A stretch of 45,159 nucleotides of DNA from Streptomyces soli (GTDB taxonomy: Bacteria; Actinomycetota; Actinomycetes; Streptomycetales; Streptomycetaceae): assembly GCF_003999195.1 (NCBI RefSeq), contig NZ_RJVR01000359.1:1-45159 (forward strand), read 5' to 3'. The notes below the pieces were generated by a model. The model was given only the letters and a program-made list of their open reading frames with translations. It did no database searches and was not told the DNA's origin. Shown piece after piece: positions 1 through 7,778 of this stretch. Numbering within the stretch: position 1 is the first letter of the stretch; the number at the start of each line of letters is the position of its first letter. Position numbers and translations under genes: made by a program.

Positions 1-143
1 CGGGCCATCGGGGTCGTGCCGTCGGCGTCGGCGGAGCCGACGGCCTGCACCTCGACGTGGTCGCCGCGAGCCACCAGGCCCACCGCTCCCGGCACCGGTC
101 CGTTGCTGACGTGCTTCTGCAGGAGGTCGTGCAGGTTGGTCAT
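1..143 (-). CDS. Serine hydrolase, beta-lactamase class C-like (N-terminus only)
   Basis: Only the first 47 codons are present; the gene runs off the left edge. The protein starts MTNLHDLLQKHV and continues with PVPGAVGLVARG and a VQAVGSAD stretch. This is the usual N-terminal strand pattern of class C beta-lactamase-related serine hydrolases (D-aminopeptidase/esterase group), just before the part that would carry the catalytic SxxK, which is outside the window. It starts 10 bp after the flavin oxidase gene stop on the same strand, so it is probably the third gene of that operon. The family call rests on a short segment. Confidence 0.6.
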   Translation of the reverse strand, partial: MTNLHDLLQKHVSNGPVPGAVGLVARGDHVEVQAVGSADADGTTPMA

Positions 144-153
144 CGGTCCACCG

Positions 154-1521
154 TCAGGGGGTCGTCGGCTTCAGGTAGGTGTGGAAGACGCCCTCCGGGT
201 CGTACGCGGCCTTGAGGGCCTGGAGGCGCCGCCACACGGCAGGAGTGTACGACCGCTGGGCCCGGGACGGGTCGGCGGTGAGGTCGGCTTCGGCGATGTA
301 GTGGCCGGTTCCGTACGGCTCGACGGCGTGCATGGTGTCGCGGAGCCAACGGATGTTGGCGGCGTCGTCGGCCGGTTCGTCCCAGATGGCGAAGGGGGCG
401 AGGTAGGTCTCGCCGAGGACCGAGAAGGCCATGTCGCGGGAGAGGTTGCGGTCCCGGGATGCGGGCCAGAAGGGGGCGAGGATGAGCGTCTTGTCGGAGG
501 GGGCGTCGGAGATCGACGCGGCGAGCTTCGGCAGAAGCGTGGTGAACGGCGTGTCGGACCAGAGGGTTTCCACGGCGTTGCGGTGGGCGGCGGGCCAGAA
601 CGCGTCGGACGCCTCGTAGAGGCCGGGGAAGGTCGTCGGCTTGTCGACCGCACTGTCGAGGGCGCGGTCGGCGAACGGGCAGTCCCGGAGGGGCTCCAGG
701 GCCCGGCGGGCGTCGTCCGGCGAGGTCCCGAAGGCGGTGCCGGTGACGGAGATGACCTTGGGGCGCGGCGAGTTCGGCGCGAGGGCCGGGGAGGCGGTCG
801 CGAGGGTGAAGGACGCCTCGACGTTCGCCGGGAGGCGCTCGGCGGCCTCGTTGGCCCAGCGAGTGACGGGTTCGACGTCCGCCAGGGGGAAGGTGTACGT
901 GGTTGCCGCGATCGCCGCCGGGAGTTCGTAGAGGCGTACGTGGAAGCCGGTGGCGACGCCGAAGAAGCCGGGCCCGGCACCTCGGGCCGCCCAGAAGAGG
1001 TCGGGGTACTTGTCCTGGTTGCACGTGACGACCTCGCCGTCCGCCGTGACGACCTCGACCGCCTCGACGCTCGCGCAGGCCGGCCCGAGCGCGCCGGCGT
1101 TCCAGCCGAGGCCACCGCTGAGGAGGTAGCCGCTCAGGGCGACGGATCCGCAGTGTCCGGCCGGGAAGGCCAGGCCGTACGGGGTCAGCGCGGACACGAA
1201 CTCGCTTCCGCTCAGCGCCGGTTGTACGGTCGCTGTCCGCGAATCCGCGTCGATCCGGCAGCCGTTGAGCGCCGAGAGGTCGATGAGCATTCCGCCGTCG
1301 CGAAGCGGCGACCCGCACCAACTGTGCCCGTGAGCGCGGACGGCGACCCGGAGACCTTGGGAGCGGGCAAGGCGGACGGCCTCCGCGACGTCCGCTTCGG
1401 AGGTGGCCCGGACGATGAGGTCAGGGAAGCGCTGGGGCTTGAGGCCGTTCCACAGCATCGCCTCCCAGGTGCTTTCGTACGCGGCGTCACCCCGACGGAT
1501 GACTTCCCCCTCGATTGCCAT
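154..1521 (-). CDS. FAD-linked oxidase, berberine-bridge-enzyme type (bicovalent flavin)
   Basis: A 455-residue oxidoreductase of the PCMH-type FAD-binding/BBE family, which oxidises alcohols, sugars or natural-product intermediates with O2 as acceptor. The FAD domain occupies about residues 25-210. His66 in AHGHSWCG and Cys124 in GHCGSVALSG sit where family members attach FAD through two covalent bonds, and SGGLGWNAG follows. The C-terminus has the BBE-domain signature YDPEGVFHTYLKP. The ATG at 1521 is chosen because GAAGGAG precedes it at good spacing; a longer reading frame upstream lacks such a site and would overlap the preceding gene. It lies 17 bp after the tandem-ABM gene, implying co-transcription. 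The substrate cannot be told from sequence. Confidence 0.85.
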   Translation of the reverse strand: MAIEGEVIRRGDAAYESTWEAMLWNGLKPQRFPDLIVRATSEADVAEAVRLARSQGLRVAVRAHGHSWCGSPLRDGGMLIDLSALNGCRIDADSRTATVQPALSGSEFVSALTPYGLAFPAGHCGSVALSGYLLSGGLGWNAGALGPACASVEAVEVVTADGEVVTCNQDKYPDLFWAARGAGPGFFGVATGFHVRLYELPAAIAATTYTFPLADVEPVTRWANEAAERLPANVEASFTLATASPALAPNSPRPKVISVTGTAFGTSPDDARRALEPLRDCPFADRALDSAVDKPTTFPGLYEASDAFWPAAHRNAVETLWSDTPFTTLLPKLAASISDAPSDKTLILAPFWPASRDRNLSRDMAFSVLGETYLAPFAIWDEPADDAANIRWLRDTMHAVEPYGTGHYIAEADLTADPSRAQRSYTPAVWRRLQALKAAYDPEGVFHTYLKPTTP

Positions 1522-1538
1522 GGTGAACTCCTTCGCCG

Positions 1539-2519
1539 TCAGCCGGTGGTCAGGGCGAAAACCATGATGCACAGCCCCCAGATAAGTGCCACGAGCGCGG
1601 CGCCCGCAATATGGGTGCGCACCGAGCGCGCCCGGCTGGGCACCAGCCAGAAGGCGAAGGCCCTGTTCACCAGCGGCATCAGCAGCCAGGTCAGGATGGA
1701 GACGCTCAGCACGTTTCCGATGAACAGGCCCAGATATCCAGGCACGCCCAGGGAGCTGAGTTCCTTACCCTCCGTCAGATTGAGCACCATCACCGTGGGA
1801 TAGAGCGCCAGCACCACCGACATGGCCTGTTTCCAGTTGGGCGGGACGCCCTCCTCCGCGCCTTCCCCGAAGCGGAACCAGCCGCTGAACGCCGAGCCGA
1901 CCTTGCGCACGTCGTAGGAGGAGAAGTAGTCGCGCCCTTCCTCCAGGAGTTCTTGGCGCTCGGCGGATCCGAGCCAGTCGTCGAGGTGTTCCCGGGTGTC
2001 GAAGCGGAATACGACGACCCAGTGGTCCTGAATTCCCTCGACAGGTTTGAACAACTCGGTGCCCATAAAGCCCGGATGCTTTTCCTGTGCCCTCAGGACC
2101 TTGTCCTGCCACCCCATGAAGTCGTCCTCGCGCCCGGGCCGCACCTCGTGGGAGATGACCGCCGTGACGGCCTCCTGGGCGGGCTCGGCGGGCGCCGCCC
2201 CACCGGCGAGGACCTCCTGCGTCGGCGTCCCCTCGAACAACGAGCGGCTCTCGTCGAGCAGTTCACGACGCGCACCGGACTCCAGCCACGACGTCAACTG
2301 GTCAATACGGGAGAAGCGGAAGACCACGACCCATTCGCGCTCGTCGCCGGCACCCGGTGGGTACATTTCCGTACCCTCGAATCCGTCGAATCCCCGCACC
2401 ATCTGGTTTGTCCGCTCCTGCCAGCGCTGGTACTCGTCATCGCGGCCTTCCCGGACTTTCTGGGAGGTCACGACGGTCACGCTGCCGCTCTGCGGGGTAC
2501 CGCTTGCAGTGACACCCAT
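1539..2519 (-). CDS. Tandem ABM-domain (antibiotic biosynthesis monooxygenase-like) membrane protein
   Basis: A 326-residue protein with two similar ABM dimeric alpha-beta barrel domains (about residues 13-105 and 118-205). Both carry the pattern VREGRDDEYQRWQ / VRPGREDDFMGWQ, then G(F)xGTE and WVVVFRF. Three hydrophobic helices follow (about 232-250, 262-284 and 305-325), so the domains are tethered to the membrane. ABM domains occur in cofactor-free monooxygenases but also in many proteins of unknown role; the catalytic state is not evident here. The ATG start lies at the edge of an AT-rich divergent intergenic region. It is first in the operon with the flavin oxidase, suggesting a shared oxidative or quinone-related task (inference). 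Confidence 0.85.
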   Translation of the reverse strand: MGVTASGTPQSGSVTVVTSQKVREGRDDEYQRWQERTNQMVRGFDGFEGTEMYPPGAGDEREWVVVFRFSRIDQLTSWLESGARRELLDESRSLFEGTPTQEVLAGGAAPAEPAQEAVTAVISHEVRPGREDDFMGWQDKVLRAQEKHPGFMGTELFKPVEGIQDHWVVVFRFDTREHLDDWLGSAERQELLEEGRDYFSSYDVRKVGSAFSGWFRFGEGAEEGVPPNWKQAMSVVLALYPTVMVLNLTEGKELSSLGVPGYLGLFIGNVLSVSILTWLLMPLVNRAFAFWLVPSRARSVRTHIAGAALVALIWGLCIMVFALTTG

Positions 2520-2601
2520 GCGGAGTAGTCTAGTTCAAAAGGAATTTAACACACAAACGGGAGCAAATTCGACTCGGCAGTGCTGAGTGGAGGTCCGAAG
2601 T
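2520..2601. promoter_or_regulatory. Divergent promoter region, oxidase operon / guanine deaminase
   Basis: This 82-bp region separates two divergent genes and has a markedly AT-rich core (around 2530-2570, with AAAAGGAATTTAACAC) in an otherwise very GC-rich window. It must hold both promoters unless they lie in flanking genes. No convincing -35/-10 pair could be singled out. A GGAGG at 2588-2592 serves the rightward gene. Confidence 0.5.
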
Positions 2602-3168
2602 ATGGGACACAAGGAGTTCCTCACCGAAGCTGTCCGGCTGGCCACGGAATCCGTGGAAGAAGGCTGGGGCGGCCCATTCGGCGCCGTCATCACCCGCGAC
2701 GACGAAGTCGTCGCCCGTGGCCAGAACCGCGTCCTCCTCACCGGCGATCCGACCGCTCACGCGGAAGTGGAGACGATTCGCAAAGCCGTGCAGGCTCTCA
2801 ATCCTGAGGCCCCCTCGATATCGCCGGAGCACCAGAACGAGAGCACGCTCGAATACATCCCGCGACCCGAAGGATCGCCCGACTCGGTGGCCGAGCGGGC
2901 CCGCATGCTCAAGGGGTGCTCGATCTACATCAGCGGCGCTCCCTGCCCGATGTGCATGAGCGCCATCTACTGGTCGCGGATCGACAACGTGTACTACAGC
3001 TGCGATCTGAAGGACACGCGCGAGATCGGTTTCGACGACTCCTTCCAGTACGAGGACTTCCAGAAGCCCCTCAGCGAGCGCAGGATCCAGGTCGCGCAGA
3101 TCTTCCCCGAGATCGGCGCCCAGGCCTACCAGGCCTGGACGGACAAGAAGGACCGCCACCCGTACTGA
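2602..3168 (+). CDS. guaD: Guanine deaminase-like nucleoside deaminase (GuaD family)
   Basis: A 188-residue CDA-fold zinc deaminase; GuaD converts guanine to xanthine in purine catabolism in the cytosol. The HAE motif (His53, Glu55 in PTAHAEVETIRKA) and PCPMC (Cys115, Cys118) give the zinc ligands and catalytic Glu. The tail EIGFDDSFQYEDFQKP matches the GFDDxF-Y-(E)-KP pattern of guanine deaminases rather than tRNA or cytosine deaminases. It is longer than Bacillus GuaD (156 aa) because of an insert at about residues 68-104 between the two motifs. ATG 2602 is chosen over an upstream in-frame GTG (2587), since the GGAGG at 2588-2592 falls 9 bases before it. It ends 7 bp from the convergent MurE-like gene. 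Guanine specificity is inferred. Confidence 0.8.
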   Translation: MGHKEFLTEAVRLATESVEEGWGGPFGAVITRDDEVVARGQNRVLLTGDPTAHAEVETIRKAVQALNPEAPSISPEHQNESTLEYIPRPEGSPDSVAERARMLKGCSIYISGAPCPMCMSAIYWSRIDNVYYSCDLKDTREIGFDDSFQYEDFQKPLSERRIQVAQIFPEIGAQAYQAWTDKKDRHPY

Positions 3169-3175
3169 CCTCGCG

Positions 3176-4696
3176 TCAGAGGACGGCAACCCCGGACAGC
3201 CCCTGAGACCGGGCGAGTTCGTGGCCGAGTTGGCGTACGACGGCCATGTCGCTGAAGGGGAGCAGCTGGTCACCGATGATCTGGTGCGGTTCGCTGCCCT
3301 TGCCCGCGACGAGGACGATGTCGTCGGGCCCTGCGGCGGAGAGAGCGAAGGCGATCGCCAGGCGGCGGTCGCCGATTCGCTCGTACGGGGTGCCGGTGGC
3401 CGCGATGCCGGGAGCGATCTGGTCGAGGATGGCGTCCGGGTCCTCGGTGCGCGGGTTGTCGGAGGTCAGGACGCAGAGGTCGGAGAGGCGGCCGGCGATC
3501 TCACCCATGGCGGCCCGCTTGGTGGTGTCACGGTCGCCGCCGCAGCCGAAGACGGTGATGACGCGGCCCGTGGCGAAACCGCCGATCGCGCCCAGTACCT
3601 TCTCCAGGGAGTCCGGGGAGTGGGCGTAGTCCACGATCACCGACGTACCCAGCTCCGTGACCTGCCGCTCGAAGCGCCCCGGCACCGGCGGCATCAGATG
3701 CAGCGCGGCGACAATCGCGCCGAGGTCGTGGCCCAGGACATGGCAGGCGGCGACAGTGGCGAGGGCGTTCGACACGGAGAAGCGTCCCGGGACGGGGATC
3801 GCCGCCGGATACGTGCGGCCCCCGTGGTGCAGGGTGAAGCGGGTGCCGGAGGCGTCCATCACGAGGTCGGTCGCGCGGTAGTCGGCGTCGGTGTCGACGG
3901 CGTACGTGGTGGTCGCGGCTCCCGGCATCAGGGTCTGGATGCGGGCGCCGACCGGGTCGTCGGCGTTGACCACGGCGCGGCGGCACAGGCCCTGGAAGAG
4001 CCGGAGCTTGGCGTCGCGGTAGCTCTGCATGGTGCCGTGGTCGTCCAGGTGGTCCTGGGTGAGGTTGGTGAAGACGCCGACGTCGATGTGGGCGTCGTCG
4101 ACCCGGTGGGTGAGCAGCGCCATGGAGGTGGCCTCAAGCACCACGGCGGTCGCCCGGCGGTCGCGCATGTAGCCGAGGACGTACTGCAGGTCCGGGGCCT
4201 CGGGGGTGGTGAGGACCGACCGGGGCATCGGCACCAGTACGTCGCCGACGCGGCTGCCCGCCGTCCCGATGACGCCGACGCTCGCGCCCTCGGCGATCCG
4301 TAGGACCGACTCGACCATGTACGAGACCGAGGTCTTCCCGTTCGTGCCGGTGATGGCCACGATGTCCATGCCGCGGCCGGGCTCGCCGTGGTAGCGGGCG
4401 GCGAGCGCCGACGCCGTCACCCGGATGTCCGGTACGCCTACGACGCACACACCGCCCAGCACGAGCGGGGCGTCGCCGCCCTCCTGCACAAGGACCGCCA
4501 CCGCACCCAGCTCGACGGCCTGCGCCACGGCCCGTGGACCGGGGCCGCCCTCGGTGTGGCCGGGTACGGCGACGTAGAGCGAGCCGGGGGTCGTGCGGTG
4601 AGCGTCGAAGGTCATGCCGGCGCTGATCCAGGCGGTGCCGGTGTCGCCCTGGAGAACCTGGTGGGTGTGGCCGTCGAGCAGTTCGTTCAGTTTCAT
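3176..4696 (-). CDS. MurE-type UDP-MurNAc-tripeptide ligase paralogue
   Basis: A 506-residue Mur ligase. Family members add an amino acid to a UDP-MurNAc-dipeptide using ATP in the cytoplasm. Visible are the P-loop ITGTNGKTS (about 115-123), the nucleotide-region TNLTQDHLDDHG, the Lys230 expected to be carbamoylated (YRDAKLRLF), DYAHSPDSL and the DNPR signature (413-416) of diaminopimelate-adding MurE enzymes. Unusually, the normally near-invariant S-S-H of the substrate loop reads T-S-M (Met192), and the N-terminal DG-H-F segment reads EGGPGP. It has no other cell-wall genes beside it, so it is not the dcw-cluster murE and is best seen as a second MurE-like ligase. The substrate could be a different muropeptide or a secondary metabolite. 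Confidence 0.8.
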   Translation of the reverse strand: MKLNELLDGHTHQVLQGDTGTAWISAGMTFDAHRTTPGSLYVAVPGHTEGGPGPRAVAQAVELGAVAVLVQEGGDAPLVLGGVCVVGVPDIRVTASALAARYHGEPGRGMDIVAITGTNGKTSVSYMVESVLRIAEGASVGVIGTAGSRVGDVLVPMPRSVLTTPEAPDLQYVLGYMRDRRATAVVLEATSMALLTHRVDDAHIDVGVFTNLTQDHLDDHGTMQSYRDAKLRLFQGLCRRAVVNADDPVGARIQTLMPGAATTTYAVDTDADYRATDLVMDASGTRFTLHHGGRTYPAAIPVPGRFSVSNALATVAACHVLGHDLGAIVAALHLMPPVPGRFERQVTELGTSVIVDYAHSPDSLEKVLGAIGGFATGRVITVFGCGGDRDTTKRAAMGEIAGRLSDLCVLTSDNPRTEDPDAILDQIAPGIAATGTPYERIGDRRLAIAFALSAAGPDDIVLVAGKGSEPHQIIGDQLLPFSDMAVVRQLGHELARSQGLSGVAVL

Positions 4697-4963
4697 GACT
4701 GTCCCCTCGAAGGCGGCTCTCCGGCACGCCGCACGTGTGCCGAGTGCCGAACGGAAGCCCGGAGGGGGACCGCAGGAGGACCGCAGGGGAAAGCAGCGCC
4801 AGGGCTACTCAGCCCCGGGAGTCTACGCCCGGCAAACCGATGATCCCGTTCCGCCGGAGTACGCTGGCCGGACCCAGGACATTTCACGCGCCGGCCCCCT
4901 GCCGCCGTCTTCCTGCGGTGAGTGGATACACCGGGCACGGGTCCGGGGACGGGCCGAGTGCCG
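4697..4963. promoter_or_regulatory. Divergent intergenic region, murE-like gene / desaturase
   Basis: These 267 bp must contain the promoters of the divergent MurE-like and desaturase genes. The region is GC-rich; I see no clear -35/-10 pair, operator or strong hairpin. Confidence 0.35.
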
Positions 4964-6004
4964 ATGACCACTGATTCTCCGCTCGCTGCTGACCGGACGG
5001 CAGGCAGTGACTTCGCCGGACTGTCCCGGCTGATCACCAGCGCGGGCCTGCTCGAACAGCGTCCTGGCTACTACCTGGCCCGGATCGGCGGCGTCGGTCT
5101 GCTGTACGCGGGCGTGTGGGCGGCCTTCGCGGTGCTGGGCAACTCCTGGTGGCAGCTGCTGACCGCAGGCGTGCTCGCGGTGCTGTTCGCCCAGGTCGCG
5201 CTCGTCGCGCACGACCTCGCGCACCGCCAGGTCTTCCGGCTGCGCCGCCCCAGCGAGACGGCGGGGCGTATCGCCGGGAACCTGTGCATCGGCATGAGCT
5301 ACGGCTGGTGGCAGGACAAGCACACCCGCCACCATGCCAACCCCAACCACGAGGACCTCGACCCCGACGTCCTGCCCGACATCCTGGTCTGGTCCTCCGA
5401 CCAGGCACGAGTGGCGCGCGGGCTGCCGCGCTGGATCGGCGCCCGCCAGGCGTACTGGTTCTTCCCGCTGCTCACCCTCGAGGGCATGAACCTGCATGTC
5501 GCCGGCTTCCGGGCGCTCTTCCGCCGCCGCCCCCCGCTGAAGCACCGGCGCTTGGAGGCGTCCCTGCTCTGCTTCCACGTGGTCGGCTACGCGGCCGCGC
5601 TGCTGCTGGTGCTGTCGCCGGTCAAAGCGCTGGTGTTCCTCGCGGTACACCAGGGGCTCTTCGGCCTGTACATGGGCTGCACCTTCGCCCCGAACCACAA
5701 GGGCATGCCCACCCTGACCGGAGACGACCGGCCGGACTTCCTCCGCCGCCAGGTCCTGACCTCGCGCAACGTACGCGGTGGACGCCTCGTCGACCTCGCC
5801 CTCGGCGGCCTCAACCACCAGATCGAGCACCACCTCTTCCCCAGCATGCCCACGCCCCACCTGCGGCGGGCCCGGCCCATTGTGAAGGCGTACTGCGACG
5901 AGCGCGGCGTCACGTACACCGAGACGGGGCTCGTCGCCTCGTACGTCCAGGCGCTGCGGCACCTTCACCGCGTGGGAGCGCCGCTGCGTCGCGCGACGGC
6001 CTAG
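4964..6004 (+). CDS. Membrane fatty acid desaturase, DesA/Delta6-like
   Basis: A 346-residue integral membrane di-iron desaturase that introduces a double bond into acyl chains. All three His boxes are present: HDLAH (83-87), HTRHHANPNHED (from 120) and NHQIEHHLFP (about 285), the last typical of the front-end/Delta6-like branch. Hydrophobic segments flank the boxes (about 40-82, 150-200). No cytochrome b5 domain is fused, so it needs a separate ferredoxin or reductase, not seen nearby. ATG 4964 is preferred; GTG 4958 is in frame two codons earlier and neither has a strong ribosome-binding site. Position of desaturation and acyl carrier cannot be read from the sequence. Confidence 0.85.
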   Translation: MTTDSPLAADRTAGSDFAGLSRLITSAGLLEQRPGYYLARIGGVGLLYAGVWAAFAVLGNSWWQLLTAGVLAVLFAQVALVAHDLAHRQVFRLRRPSETAGRIAGNLCIGMSYGWWQDKHTRHHANPNHEDLDPDVLPDILVWSSDQARVARGLPRWIGARQAYWFFPLLTLEGMNLHVAGFRALFRRRPPLKHRRLEASLLCFHVVGYAAALLLVLSPVKALVFLAVHQGLFGLYMGCTFAPNHKGMPTLTGDDRPDFLRRQVLTSRNVRGGRLVDLALGGLNHQIEHHLFPSMPTPHLRRARPIVKAYCDERGVTYTETGLVASYVQALRHLHRVGAPLRRATA

Positions 6005-6170
6005 GCCAAGGCCTGTCCGCGCTGGACCGCCCGGGCGGGAGATGGCCGGAGTAGAATGACGATCACCGAGAGTTTTTTCGCATGCCGGCTTCCGTGTCGG
6101 CGTCGTTTTCGGCGAGTCACAACGCCGGGCGGATGCGAAAAGCGCCCCGCCCGGGGACAGGCGCCACGCC

Positions 6171-6662
6171 ATGGGCGTGATGACCCAGCCACTGGTCACC
6201 GGACCGGCGGTCCCCTCTCAGACCCAGCCACCGCAGCCGCTGCGCGTACGCCTGGCACCGCCCGGCGTGAAGCCAGGACGCCTGGACGGAGCCTGGTGGC
6301 CCCGGTCGCGTGACCTCGCCGCCGAACTTCCCTCCCTGATCCACGCGTTGGACCCCCGCTGGGGCCGCGTCACCCACCTCTCCGTGAACTCCGCGCTCTG
6401 GCCGGTCGTCCCCCGCAAGGTCCCGGCCACCGGCCACGTCGTGCGCGTCGGCTGGTTCAGCCCCGAGCTGGACCGGCACGGGCTCCTGGTGCTCTCGTAC
6501 ACCGTGGGCCGCTGGGACCTGCTGGTGATCCCCCCGGAAACCGGCCCAGCCGCGGCCGACCGGCTGATGACCGCAGCGGCCGATCCGCACGGCATCCTCA
6601 CCGCGAGCGCGCTGATGGCGGCCGAAGCGGCCCTCGTACAACCGACAGGGGTGCACCCGTGA
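6171..6662 (+). CDS. DUF5994 family protein, copy 1
   Basis: A 163-residue protein of an uncharacterised actinobacterial family that I recognise as DUF5994. Core motifs are LDGAWWPRSRDLAAELP, then LDPRWGRVTHLSVN, VRVGWF and SYTVGRWDLLVIPP, followed by a short helical tail. The same motifs recur in the gene at 7114, so the two are paralogues. Soluble, no signal peptide; function unknown. ATG 6171 is used; ATG 6180 is an alternative. Its stop overlaps the GTG of a 52-codon ORF (GTGA), and the four ORFs here probably form one transcript. Confidence 0.75.
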   Translation: MGVMTQPLVTGPAVPSQTQPPQPLRVRLAPPGVKPGRLDGAWWPRSRDLAAELPSLIHALDPRWGRVTHLSVNSALWPVVPRKVPATGHVVRVGWFSPELDRHGLLVLSYTVGRWDLLVIPPETGPAAADRLMTAAADPHGILTASALMAAEAALVQPTGVHP

Positions 6663-6817
6663 TCCATCTGCTCAACGGCCGGCACGCCGAACGGATCTCG
6701 GCCTTCCACGACAGCCAGTCCCTTTTCGGCGGCGTCACCCCCCGTCGTGACCACCGCGACGGCGGACGCGGACGGCTCCGCCCGCGCGGCAGTCAGACCC
6801 GCTCCCGCCGGACGTGA
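6659..6817 (+). CDS. Small ORF of 52 aa, coupled to DUF5994 copy 1
   Basis: A 52-codon ORF starting with a GTG that overlaps the stop of the preceding gene by the GTGA arrangement typical of translational coupling. The product begins with IHLLNGRHAERISAF and ends in an Arg-rich tail (RRDHRDGGRGRLRPRG). Most third codon positions are G or C, as expected for a translated frame in this genome. I do not recognise the family. It could be a genuine small basic protein or a chance overlap frame; no homologue search was possible. Confidence 0.4.
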   Translation: MIHLLNGRHAERISAFHDSQSLFGGVTPRRDHRDGGRGRLRPRGSQTRSRRT

Positions 6818-6862
6818 CGCACCGCGCCCTGCCCTCGGTTCCTTCAGATTGCGAATTCCCTT

Positions 6863-7117
6863 GTGAATGACGACCGTTCCCTCCCCGCACCGGGCCTCGC
6901 CGAGGTCCGCATCACCGCTGCCTCCCCCGACGTGGCACGAAAGATCGCGCAGGCGCTCCGCCGCTGGTTCGCCAGTACGGAGCAGCGCAGCTACCCCGCA
7001 GGCAGGTCGGGCAGCGGCACCCGCCTCCAGATCACCGTGGACACGACCCGCACCCCCGGGCCACCCGCCGCAAGCCGGCCATGGCTGACCCCCCGCGACA
7101 AGGCGGGCTCCGCATGA
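6863..7117 (+). CDS. Small hypothetical protein between DUF5994 copies
   Basis: An 84-residue protein with the core LAEVRITAASPDVARKIAQA followed by RRWFASTEQ and RLQITVDTT. This alternation of strand, helix and strand suggests a compact alpha/beta fold. A GTG at 6863 is taken as start, without a clear ribosome-binding site. Its TGA overlaps the ATG of the second DUF5994 gene (ATGA), so the two are translationally coupled. Function is unknown; position suggests it acts with DUF5994. Confidence 0.6.
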   Translation: MNDDRSLPAPGLAEVRITAASPDVARKIAQALRRWFASTEQRSYPAGRSGSGTRLQITVDTTRTPGPPAASRPWLTPRDKAGSA

Positions 7118-7497
7118 CCGCCCTGCGCCTCAACCTGCTTGCCGCCGGCGCCGGCCCGCACCGCCTGGACGGCGCCTGGTGGCCGCACTCCCATGACCTC
7201 GCCCGCGAACTCCCTGCCCTGCTGGCCGCCTTGGACGACCGATGGCCCGACATCACCCGCATCACGGTCAGCCGTTCCCTCTGGCGTACCGGCCCCCGGC
7301 GCCTACGCCTCCCGGACCGCGTCCTGCACATCAACCGCTCCGACGTCGTCCACAACCCGAGCGCGGTGTGCCTGCTCTCCTACGGCGTCGGCCGCTGCGA
7401 CCTCTTCGTCGTACCGCCCGGCGCCTCACCCACCGAGGGCGAGCGCCTCATGGCCGCCATAGCCGGGGACGACCTCGCGGCACCGGTGGCCGGTTAG
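7114..7497 (+). CDS. DUF5994 family protein, copy 2
   Basis: A 127-residue paralogue of the gene at 6171. Shared segments are RLDGAWWPHSHDLARELP, LDDRWPDITRITVS and SYGVGRCDLFVVPPG. It lacks the N-terminal Pro-rich lead and the C-terminal tail of copy 1, leaving the minimal domain. ATG 7114 is chosen because it overlaps the preceding stop (ATGA) and begins directly with the conserved TALRLNLL strand; an upstream in-frame ATG at 7081 lies inside the previous gene. Function unknown. It converges on the small Cys-protein gene 17 bp downstream. Confidence 0.75.
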   Translation: MTALRLNLLAAGAGPHRLDGAWWPHSHDLARELPALLAALDDRWPDITRITVSRSLWRTGPRRLRLPDRVLHINRSDVVHNPSAVCLLSYGVGRCDLFVVPPGASPTEGERLMAAIAGDDLAAPVAG

Positions 7498-7514
7498 GCC
7501 GCGCCGCGTCGCCA

Positions 7515-7778
7515 CTACCGCCGCCAAAAGGTGGGCAGCCAGCAGCACAGCACCGAGGTGTCGTCCGGCCACGGCGCGGACTGCTCGGCCTCCCAGTCCT
7601 CGAAGGAGTCCCGGGACGGGTCGACGGTGCGCCATGCCCGGTCAACCGGCTCGTCCGGCCTGGGCGGCCGGACGTACGTGAGGCCGTGGCCGTCGCAGCG
7701 CCGGAAGATCGCCTTCGACCCGGGCATCCGGTCGAGGACGAGGTGCCCGCAGCACTGGCAGGGTTTGGGGTCAGGCAC
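7515..7778 (-). CDS. Small CPCC-type cysteine-rich protein
   Basis: An 87-residue protein beginning VPDPKPCQCCGHLVLD and continuing RMPGSKAIFRRC. This resembles the N-terminus of the Cys-rich CPCC family (CPCCG-hydrophobic-PGS-x-x-I-C), thought to bind metal; here the first motif reads CQCC and the second half of the usual Cys pair is partly lost. The C-terminus has DWEAEQSAPWPDD and ends CCWLPTFWRR. The GTG start lies inside the last codons of the upstream membrane-protein gene (8-nt overlap), so the two are co-translated. Role unknown. The family call is moderate because the downstream part is divergent. Confidence 0.6.
   Translation of the reverse strand: MPDPKPCQCCGHLVLDRMPGSKAIFRRCDGHGLTYVRPPRPDEPVDRAWRTVDPSRDSFEDWEAEQSAPWPDDTSVLCCWLPTFWRR

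Noticed and set aside
16..1803. Very long open frame on the plus strand
   Set aside because: It is antisense to the FAD-linked oxidase and ABM genes, has no recognisable motif, and arises because high-GC DNA has few stops.
1..2519. Antibiotic biosynthesis cluster suggested by ABM and FAD oxidase genes
   Set aside because: No PKS, NRPS or other core biosynthetic gene is visible; the cluster idea cannot be supported from this window.
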